From NCBI GenBank assembly GCA_964352715.1, contig CAYGSU010000110.1, forward strand, positions 1-7,854: a stretch of DNA of 7,854 nt. Direction: 5' to 3'. Below, in pieces: positions 1-5,594 of this stretch. The notes beneath the pieces were generated by a model that saw only the letters and a list, made by a program, of their open reading frames with translations, did not search any database and had not been told where the DNA came from. The position numbers and the translations under genes are program-made. Source of the DNA: JAVKBW01 sp964352715. Lineage in GTDB: Bacteria; Pseudomonadota; Alphaproteobacteria; UBA8366; Aestuariispiraceae. Positions within the stretch are counted from its first letter, which is position 1; each line of letters opens with the position of its first letter.

Positions 1-122
1 TCCTTCTCCCGCCGGATCAGGCTGCGCACATATTCGCTGCTTGTCGTGTAGTCGCCGGTCGCGACCTGTTCGTCGACAAAGGCCTTCAGCTCGTCGGTGA
101 GGGAGATGTTCATTGTGGTCAT
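1..122 (-). CDS. parD: ParD-like ribbon-helix-helix antitoxin, N-terminal part (runs off the left edge)
   Basis: Reading leftward from an ATG at 122, 40 codons are visible, starting MTTMNISLTDELKAFVDEQV and continuing with a GDYTTSSEYVRSLIRR stretch. This is the N-terminal pattern of ParD/CopG antitoxins: a short beta strand (MNISLTDEL) that pairs in the dimer and contacts DNA, followed by two helices. Family members are usually about 80-95 aa, so roughly half is missing. In type II toxin-antitoxin systems ParD neutralises the ParE/RelE-fold toxin encoded just downstream and represses its own promoter; that toxin gene would lie outside the window. The start at 122 is preferred over an in-frame ATG at 113 because AGGA (minus strand, plus positions 130-133) sits 7 nt upstream of it. 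The family call is strong from the motif; the toxin partner is inferred. Confidence 0.85.
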   Translation of the reverse strand, partial: MTTMNISLTDELKAFVDEQVATGDYTTSSEYVRSLIRREK

Positions 123-137
123 GTGAGAATCCTACAT

Positions 138-164
138 AATTTGGCAAAATTTGGCAAGAATGCC
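138..164. promoter_or_regulatory. Candidate ParD operator: tandem 10-bp repeat plus short inverted repeat
   Basis: AATTTGGCAA occurs twice in perfect tandem (138-147 and 148-157). The second copy runs into an inverted repeat, GGCA-AGAA-TGCC (153-164). The block lies 15-42 nt upstream of the parD start. Ribbon-helix-helix repressors bind as adjacent dimers to short sites spaced about one helical turn apart, so two copies exactly 10 bp apart fit antitoxin autoregulation. The same region is upstream of the divergent CHAT lipoprotein gene (start 283) and could affect it too. I found no convincing -35/-10 pair for either direction. The function is inferred; only the repeat is directly seen. Confidence 0.5.
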
Positions 165-271
165 GGACCGCTTCTACACCGACCCCGGGTTGATAATCGA
201 ACAAACCGCGATAAACTCACAGCAGATTTCGAATACTTCCGGGCCTCTCAGGAAGGCCATTTCCCATCAAC

Positions 272-276
272 AGGAG
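272..276 (+). promoter_or_regulatory. Ribosome binding site that fixes the CHAT lipoprotein start
   Basis: AGGAG lies 6 nt before the ATG at 283. It decides the start. The same frame stays open upstream to a TTG at 151, but that extension has no ribosome site, overlaps the candidate antitoxin operator, and would bury the signal peptide about 44 residues into the protein. Confidence 0.8.
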
Positions 277-282
277 AATTCA

Positions 283-2627
283 ATGCAGGCTGGGTCGCTT
301 GTCGCCGGAACACTGCGCGCTGCGCAAACCGTCCTTCTTATCGTGGCGGGGCTGGCGCTGGCCGGCTGTGTCACCAATGTTGAACAGGCGCGGATTACCG
401 GGCAGACAGCGGGTGTTGTCGCCGATGCCTCGGCCGGTGGCCTGAACTATACGGAGATGACGGCGCAGGATCATATCACCGCCTGCGACATCCTGCTGAA
501 TGCGCGGCATTACGGCGCGCTCGATACCTGCATCGAAACACTTGAAACCCGGGCGTTCGAAAACCCGGCAGCCTTTACGGCGGGTCTCGTGGATCTGACT
601 CCGGCCTATTACAAATCGGCAATTTCTCTATTGATAGCGAAGCGGGACCTCGATCTCGGTGACTATCCGAACGCCATTGCCGAAGCGCGAAAGGTCATCG
701 CTATCGGCGACAGCAAGGTTGCGTATGTCCAGATAAACAGCGGCATCAGCGCCCTGCAGGGTCTGTTCAGTCTGGGCACCCAAACGCCGAACGATCCTGA
801 TTCGGAATTCCAGAAGCGGACCCGGGAACTGATCACGGCGCAGGCCTATGGGTCGATGGCGGTGGCCTATAACGCGCTGGGCGACACGGCCTCGCTCGAA
901 ACGGTTCGACAGGCGCTGAAAGACATCTATGGCCAGCAGATCATCAGCGATCAGAACATGGCGGTCGACTATGTGAAGCGTAATCTTGCGCTCAGCTATT
1001 TCACCGCCGGTGAGTATGAAACCAGTTACGAATGGCTGATGCGGGATGACCGCACCGGCCTGATGAAATTTGTCGACAGCACGTCCGGCGCGCTCGACAG
1101 TGTCACCAGACCGTTGCAGGAAGCCTTCGCCTTTCCGATCCTCGGCGCATCGACCGACGACGTGGATTTCATCAATTCCCTGCCGATAAAGTACCAACTA
1201 TGCGTTACGACGCTGGAAACCGGCCGGCTGGACCTGTCGAAAACCTGCTTTTCCGACATCCTGAACGATCGCCGCAGCCTGGCCTTCGGCGAGTATCTGT
1301 TCGGCAGCCATTACGGCATGGCGCGGATCGCGCGGCAGGAAGGCGATATGGCGTCGGCGAAAAAGCATCTCGCAGAGGCGATTAACCTGGCCGAGGGCCA
1401 GCGGTCGTCGATTGTCACCGAACGGCACAAGCTGGGCTTCGTCGCCGACAAGCTGGATGTCTATCGCGACATGATCGAACTGCTGCTGCAAACAGGCGAC
1501 CAGCCGGCGGCGCTGGAATATGTCGAACGCGCGAAATCCCGCGCGCTGATCGATCTGCTGGCCTCGCGCGACGGCCTCACTGGCACGGCAACGGCGGTAT
1601 CGGTTTCGCCGTCCAATGCGGAAAGAAACCGGCTTCTGTCCACCCTGAAGGAAATCGAAACGAAGGAACGCATCGGCTCGATGGAGCGTACCCGGTCTGC
1701 GACCCTGTCCGCCGAACGGCAGGCCGTGCTGCAACGGTTGCAGCAGCTTGAACCGAAAACCATCGCCCTGGTGCAGGTCGAAAAGCCTGACCTCGCGGCG
1801 ATCCGTGGCGAGCTTGCCGATACCGAAACCATGCTGATCTTCTACGGCTCCGGCGATGGACTATACGGCTTCGCGATGGATAACCGCGGTGTTGTCGCCA
1901 AACAGCTCAACGGTGCGAACCTCGATATTCTGATCGCTGAATTCCGCGAACAGATCATGCGGGCCTCTGGCACCGGGTATCAGCGACGCGGCGAACAGCT
2001 CTATAATCGCCTGATTGCGCCGTTCGCGCAGCAGATCGCCGGGCGGTCGCTGGTCGTCGTGCCGCATGGCAAGCTGCATTACCTGCCGTTCGCGGCCCTG
2101 TATGACGGGCAGCGGCATCTGATCGAAAGCCGCGCGGTGCGGGTGCTGCCCAGCGCCAGCGTTCTGCAATATGTCGATGCGCAAGCGGTTGCGTCGCCGG
2201 CGCTGCTGGCGCTCGGCAACCCGGCCTTGTCGGAACCGGGATTGGANNNNNNNNNNNNNNNNNNNNNNNNNNNNNNNNNNNNNNNNNNNNNNNNNNNNNN
2301 NNNNNNNNNNNNNNNNNNNNNNNNNNNNNNNNNNNNNNNNNNNNNNTGGTGACCCTCAGCGCCTGCGAAACCGCTTTGGGCGATATCGCCAACGGCGACG
2401 ATGTCATCGGCCTGAACCGGGGGTTCTTCTATGCCGGCGCGCGGTCCATCGTCTCCAGCCTGTGGGTGGTGTCGGACGCCTCGACCGAAAAACTGATGAA
2501 GGCCTTCTACAGCCACCTGAAAACATCGAATAAAGCACAGGCTTTGCGGCAGGCGCAGCTTGAAACCGCCGCCGACTATAACCATCCGTTCTACTGGTCG
2601 GCGTTCCAGCTTTCCGGCGCGCTTTAG
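283..2627 (+). CDS. Exported lipoprotein with TPR-like helical region and C-terminal CHAT (caspase-like) domain; interrupted by an assembly gap
   Basis: The N-terminus has a hydrophobic signal segment ending in a clean lipobox, LALAGC, with the acylated Cys at residue 29. Val at +2 means no Asp inner-membrane retention signal, so outer-membrane sorting is plausible. Residues ~60-430 are helical and TPR-like (for example 345-370 and 391-423). Residues ~440-500 are charged and probably coiled coil. The CHAT domain starts near 505 and shows VVVPHGKLHYLPFAAL (591-606) and LALGNP (642-647). After the N gap come VTLSACETALGD, with the expected catalytic Cys, then a GFFYAGARSIVSSLWVV motif and HPFYWSAFQLSG, ending at the stop at 2625-2627. 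The catalytic His segment falls in the gap. CHAT proteins are caspase-superfamily peptidases, often fused to TPRs; the substrate here is unknown. The two sides are out of frame as drawn (codon phase 283 before, 2349 after), an artefact of the fixed 100-N length. With a typical missing segment of ~90 residues the protein would be about 830-840 aa. Family certain; function unknown. Confidence 0.88.
2247..2346. other. Assembly gap (100 N placeholder) inside the CHAT domain
   Basis: There are exactly 100 Ns, the customary placeholder for a gap of unknown size. The flanks are consecutive CHAT landmarks: LGNP before and VTLSACET after. For the gene to be intact, the true gap must be 2 modulo 3 in length (two bases of a codon before it, two after it). 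From the family's usual spacing I expect roughly 260-300 bp. A TGA that appears in the pre-gap frame at 2350-2352 is therefore not a real stop. Confidence 0.95.
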
Positions 2628-3412
2628 GAAATAACGCCGATTGACCGGTAGTATTTTTCCAGCTCGTCGGCGACGCGGTCCGACGCCTCAATCATGATGG
2701 CGTGTTTCAGCCCGTCGAGAATGACCAGATCGGAATCCGGCAGGGCGGCGTCGATCAACCGGTTGAGACGCGGGTTGCAGGCGCCGTCCAGTTCGCCGGT
2801 GAGGACCAGCGATGGTGCAGCGACCTCGTGCAGCCAGGGCGCCATTTCCGTCGTCGCGTAAATCTCGAACACCTGGAACCACACATCTTCCGGCGTCGTC
2901 ATCACCTGTTCGATGCGGCGTTTGATGGCGGCCGGGTTCGCCTGCACGAATGCGTCGGTGAACCAGCGGTCGATCAGGGCGGTCAGCACCGGCTCGATGC
3001 CTTTCTGCCGCATCGCCGCGACCACGCCCTGCACCTTCGCGGCATCGTCGTCGGTGCGGAAGGCGGCGGTGGAGAGAATGCCGAGCGACAGGATGCGATC
3101 AGGGTGCAGATGCGCATAACGCGGGCCGATCATGCCACCCAGCGAATGGCCGATGACGTGGATTTTCTCATGGCCCAGCCTGGCGCGCAGGGCTTCCAGA
3201 TCGGCCACCAGATCGTCGAGACCGAAGGGCAGGGGCGGCATCGGGCTGTCGCCGTGGCCGCGCAGATCGTAGCGAATACAGGTGAACTTGTCCTGCAGGC
3301 GTTCGGTGATGCGGTCCCAGGTCGCGCGCCGCGAGCCGATGCCGTGCACCATGAACAGCGGCGGCCCGTCGCCGGAAACCGTATAGGCGCAATCGATAGC
3401 CGTCATGGTCAC
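2624..3412 (-). CDS. Alpha/beta hydrolase (enol-lactonase/esterase-like)
   Basis: This is a 262-aa cytoplasmic alpha/beta-hydrolase with no signal peptide. The oxyanion-hole motif HGIGS is at residues 23-27, RGHGDS at 51-56, and the nucleophile elbow GHSLGG at 88-93 (Ser90). The acid is probably Asp209 in TGELDGACN, and the catalytic His is His237 in LKHAIMIEA, giving a complete Ser-Asp-His triad. Length and layout match the family that includes 3-oxoadipate enol-lactonase (PcaD) and related esterases; the exact substrate cannot be read. It follows the flavin monooxygenase gene with a GTGA overlap (3409-3412), so it is probably translationally coupled. A GTG start at 3412 fits the coupling; an ATG at 3406 is also possible, and AAGG in the end of the upstream gene could serve either. 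Its TAA overlaps the CHAT gene's TAG in the four bases TTAG. Likely role: hydrolysing the product or substrate of the monooxygenase. Confidence 0.9.
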   Translation of the reverse strand: MTMTAIDCAYTVSGDGPPLFMVHGIGSRRATWDRITERLQDKFTCIRYDLRGHGDSPMPPLPFGLDDLVADLEALRARLGHEKIHVIGHSLGGMIGPRYAHLHPDRILSLGILSTAAFRTDDDAAKVQGVVAAMRQKGIEPVLTALIDRWFTDAFVQANPAAIKRRIEQVMTTPEDVWFQVFEIYATTEMAPWLHEVAAPSLVLTGELDGACNPRLNRLIDAALPDSDLVILDGLKHAIMIEASDRVADELEKYYRSIGVIS

Positions 3413-4437
3413 GCCACCTTCTTTATTGATTTCAGATGCGGCATGACATCTTCCGCCAGCCGGCGCATGCCGTCCATTACCCGCGCGCTTTCGAAGCCGA
3501 GATTGCAGGTGACGATGACCTCGTCGATGCCGAGTTCCGCATATTCCGCCAGTCGGTCGATGGCTTCCGGTGCGGTGCAGGCGATCAGGCTTTTGCCCAG
3601 TTCTTCCGCCGTCTGTTCGCGCGGCAGCTTCTCGATCATGCCGTTTTTCACGATGCCCGGGCCGGTAAACACATTGTCGAACTGGCTGTAATAGATGTGA
3701 GCCTGTTCGATAAAGTCGCGGGCTTCGGCCTCGGTGGCCGCGATGTGCATGCCGCGCTGCAGGGAAAGCCGCAGGTGTTCGCCGTCCTCGCCCAGCTCCT
3801 CCTTCGCCTTGCGGAACGCGCCGACCTGTTCCTTCAGGTGGTCGTGGCCGCCGGACAGCGGCGTCGTCTGAATATGGAAGCCGCGTTTGGCGCTGTGATA
3901 GATCGCCGGCGGCACCAGGGCGGCAAGCTGCATGCGGATCGGCTGCATCGGCCTTGGCATGATGGTGATCGGCTCGAACTTGTAATACTGGCCGTCGGCG
4001 GCGACTTCCTCTTCCGACAGCAGGCGCAGCAACAGGTTCAGGGTCTCGTCGAACTTTTCGCGGGAGTCCTCGATCGGGCTACCGAGGCGCGCCATTTCGT
4101 AGGCGAAGGCGCCGCGCCCGACGCCGAGCACCAGGCGGCCGTCGCACAGCATGTCGGCCTGGACAATCTCGCCAGCCAGGATGCGGATATCGTGCAGCGG
4201 CAGCACCGAAACGGCGGTGACGAAATCGACATGCCGGGTCAGGTTGGAGAGCTTCACCGCCATCTGCAGCGGCGACGGCAGGTTGAGGATATTCACCAGG
4301 TGATGTTCCGGAAGGGCGACGCCGCGATAGCCGAGCCGGTCGGCCAGAACCGACTGCTCGATCATGTCGTCGTACAGGCGTTTGCCGCCGTAATCCTTGT
4401 CCTTGTGGTAGCAGCCGAGGAAGTGGCAGAAGTCCAT
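3409..4437 (-). CDS. Luciferase-like (LLM class) flavin-dependent monooxygenase/oxidoreductase
   Basis: A 342-aa TIM-barrel flavoprotein of the bacterial-luciferase superfamily. Signatures from the ATG at 4437 are ALPEHHL around residues 41-47 (the usual EHH flavin/substrate region), SVLPLHD at 77-83, and GRLVLGVGRGAFAYE at 100-114, the typical phosphate-binding stretch. Family members use reduced FMN or F420 to oxidise aldehydes, ketones, sulfonates or other organics with oxygen; the substrate here is unknown, and no flavin reductase is in the window. The ATG at 4437 has AGGGA (minus strand, plus 4442-4446) just upstream. A longer in-frame TTG start at 4467 falls inside a probable LysR operator and lacks a ribosome site, so I reject it. 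It is first in an operon with the alpha/beta hydrolase, and divergent from the LysR gene that probably controls it. Confidence 0.9.
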   Translation of the reverse strand: MDFCHFLGCYHKDKDYGGKRLYDDMIEQSVLADRLGYRGVALPEHHLVNILNLPSPLQMAVKLSNLTRHVDFVTAVSVLPLHDIRILAGEIVQADMLCDGRLVLGVGRGAFAYEMARLGSPIEDSREKFDETLNLLLRLLSEEEVAADGQYYKFEPITIMPRPMQPIRMQLAALVPPAIYHSAKRGFHIQTTPLSGGHDHLKEQVGAFRKAKEELGEDGEHLRLSLQRGMHIAATEAEARDFIEQAHIYYSQFDNVFTGPGIVKNGMIEKLPREQTAEELGKSLIACTAPEAIDRLAEYAELGIDEVIVTCNLGFESARVMDGMRRLAEDVMPHLKSIKKVA

Positions 4438-4441
4438 GATA

Positions 4442-4446
4442 TCCCT
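4442..4446 (-). promoter_or_regulatory. Ribosome binding site that fixes the monooxygenase start
   Basis: AGGGA on the minus strand, 4 nt before the ATG at 4437. It supports this start over the upstream TTG at 4467. Confidence 0.7.
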
Positions 4447-4459
4447 ACCGAAATCGAGA

Positions 4460-4480
4460 AAGTTCAATTTTTTCGATAAT
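4460..4480. promoter_or_regulatory. Probable LysR-type operator, monooxygenase-proximal (imperfect)
   Basis: The left half is AAGTTC (4460-4465) and the right half TCGA (4473-4476), with the same offsets as in the perfect palindrome at 4530-4550. T4464 and A4476 form the T-N11-A core of LysR-type boxes. It lies 22-43 nt upstream of the monooxygenase ATG on the minus strand, where it could overlap that gene's promoter or leader. The nine bases AGAAAGTTC (4457-4465) recur exactly at 4527-4535. The match is weaker in the right half, as expected of an activation-type half site. Function is inferred. Confidence 0.6.
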
Positions 4481-4498
4481 TAGGGTAGAAAGAAAAGA

Positions 4499-4504
4499 AT
4501 CATA
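4499..4504 (-). promoter_or_regulatory. Possible -10 box for the monooxygenase operon
   Basis: TATGAT on the minus strand matches the sigma-70 consensus at 5 of 6 bases. The hexamer 17 bp upstream (TGTGCA) matches only 3 of 6, which would suit a promoter dependent on an activator such as the neighbouring LysR protein. It lies between the two LysR sites in an A/G-rich stretch. Low certainty. Confidence 0.25.
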
Positions 4505-4529
4505 AAGAAAACGAATTATTCTGCACAGA

Positions 4530-4550
4530 AAGTTCGAAAAAATCGAACTT
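4530..4550. promoter_or_regulatory. LysR-type operator, perfect palindrome before lysR
   Basis: AAGTTCGA (4530-4537) and TCGAACTT (4543-4550) form a perfect 8-bp inverted repeat around five A residues. It contains TTCGA-N5-TCGAA, with the T-N11-A core at 4534-4546. It ends immediately before the GGAG ribosome site (4551-4554) and 9 nt before the LysR ATG. LysR-type regulators commonly bind such a site at high affinity and repress themselves, so this is the likely recognition site. If transcribed, it could also fold into a hairpin next to the ribosome site. Confidence 0.75.
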
Positions 4551-4559
4551 GGAGAAGCC

Positions 4560-5429
4560 ATGAACGTCACCGTGCTGAGAACCTTTCTGGAGGTGGTCGA
4601 AACCGGCAATCTGAATCGCGCCGCCGACCGGCTGAACGTCACCCAGTCCACCGTCACCCAGCGCATCAACATGCTGGAACAGCAACTGGGCGAGGCGCTG
4701 ATCAACCGGCGCAAGTCAGGCGCGGAGCTGACCTCCGCCGGGTTCAAGTTCAAACGCTATGCCGAGCTGATGCTGCGCAACTGGCAACAGGCACGGCATG
4801 AAATCTCGTTGCCGGAAACCAATGACTCGATTCTGAACATCGGCTGTCATTTCGATCTGTGGGATCATGTCGCGCAGAACTGGCTCGACGATATCCGGAT
4901 TCATCACCCAACTGTTGCATTGTCGGTCTGGGGCGGCGAGCAGACGGATATGGATCGCTGGATCACCAGCGGCCTTGTCGATGCCTGTCTGTGCTTCGCG
5001 CCGAAGGTTCAGGAAAACGCACTGGTCCAGACCCTGTTCGACGAAAAGCTGATTCTGGTGTCTTCGGAACGCTACGACGAATCCTACCCGCATCCGCCGT
5101 ATCTTTACACAGACCTGGGCGACTCCTTCCGCCGGCAGCATGCGGAAGCCTATCCGCAGGCGATGGCGCCGTCGCTGACCTTCGGCACGGCCCGGTTTGC
5201 CATCGACCATCTGGTGCAGCAGGGCGGAGCAGGCTATGTGCCGGCCTCGATGGTGAAGGAGTCCCTGAGGCTGCTCGAACTCTTCACCGTCGAGGATGCG
5301 CCGGTATTCACCCGCCGGGTCTATCTGGTTGCCAACGAGCGGCTGCCCGACCGGCTGGAATGGTTCAAGGGCTCGGTGCTGCGGCTGACCGACCGGCTGC
5401 GGGAAGTCCCGCCGAAGAAGAAAAAGTGA
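4560..5429 (+). CDS. LysR-family transcriptional regulator
   Basis: A 289-aa regulator. The N-terminal winged helix-turn-helix spans residues 1-60, with the HTH in AADRLNVTQSTVTQRINMLE (about 21-40), a textbook LysR signature. A linker helix leads to a periplasmic-binding-protein-like effector domain (~88-285), including LNIGCHFDLWDHV and a later GTARFAIDHLVQQGGAGYVP stretch that matches the usual second-lobe pattern. Length is normal for the family. The ATG has GGAG 5 nt upstream. It is divergent from the monooxygenase-hydrolase operon with 122 bp between the starts, the classic arrangement in which a LysR protein activates the neighbouring operon in response to a substrate or intermediate and represses itself. 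Two matched T-N11-A sites in between support this. The extreme C-terminus is PPKKKK; the lysine tail is unusual but may be trivial. The inducer is unknown. Confidence 0.93.
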   Translation: MNVTVLRTFLEVVETGNLNRAADRLNVTQSTVTQRINMLEQQLGEALINRRKSGAELTSAGFKFKRYAELMLRNWQQARHEISLPETNDSILNIGCHFDLWDHVAQNWLDDIRIHHPTVALSVWGGEQTDMDRWITSGLVDACLCFAPKVQENALVQTLFDEKLILVSSERYDESYPHPPYLYTDLGDSFRRQHAEAYPQAMAPSLTFGTARFAIDHLVQQGGAGYVPASMVKESLRLLELFTVEDAPVFTRRVYLVANERLPDRLEWFKGSVLRLTDRLREVPPKKKK

Positions 5430-5479
5430 TTCGGCCGCCGGATCGGGTCGTGTGAGACCTGACATTGCGGGCCAACTTT

Positions 5480-5506
5480 ATACTTCACGCATGTCGCCTG
5501 AAGTAT
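5480..5506. promoter_or_regulatory. Inverted repeat upstream of the transporter gene (possible operator)
   Basis: ATACTTCA (5480-5487) and TGAAGTAT (5499-5506) form a perfect 8-bp inverted repeat around 11 nt, extendable by U-G, U-G and U-A pairs in RNA (5477-5509). A -10-like TATACT (5479-5484, 5 of 6) overlaps the left arm. CTGACA (5459-5464) resembles a -35 box, but the 14-bp spacing is too short to be convincing. There is no T run, so it is not a simple terminator. It may be an operator or leader hairpin for the SulP-type gene 88 nt downstream. The rest of 5430-5594 shows nothing I can name. Confidence 0.4.
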
Positions 5507-5594
5507 GGACACCCGCGAATGCTAGTGAGAAGCTAAGGTATACGCGTTCGACGGGCACATTTTCTGTGGGCCTTGTTGCAGGGGCTTTACAGGA

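Noticed and set aside
151..282. N-terminal extension of the CHAT protein from a TTG at 151
   Set aside because: There is no ribosome site, it overlaps the tandem repeat, and it would place the lipobox too far inside the protein. ATG at 283 has AGGAG at the right distance.
2350..2352. Stop codon TGA right after the N gap, suggesting a truncated CHAT protein
   Set aside because: It is in phase only because the gap was written as 100 Ns. The other phase continues straight into VTLSACET and the normal CHAT C-terminus.
2702..3691. Long open frame on the plus strand (329 codons) opposite the hydrolase gene
   Set aside because: It is antisense to a hydrolase with a complete catalytic triad, is rich in R, H, Q and G as expected of GC-rich shadow frames, and shows no recognisable domain.
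3436..4479. Long open frame on the plus strand (347 codons) opposite the monooxygenase gene
   Set aside because: It mirrors the codon bias of the real minus-strand gene, has no family motif, and would run through the LysR operator region.
5415..5429. Lysine-rich tail (PPKKKK) of the LysR protein as a functional signal
   Set aside because: Four lysines at a C-terminus can arise by simple slippage in AAG/AAA codons, and nothing else supports a function.
5428..5444. Possible terminator hairpin after lysR (GATTCG/CGGATC around GCCGC)
   Set aside because: The stem is only 6 bp with one wobble pair and is followed by GGGTCGTGTG rather than a T run.
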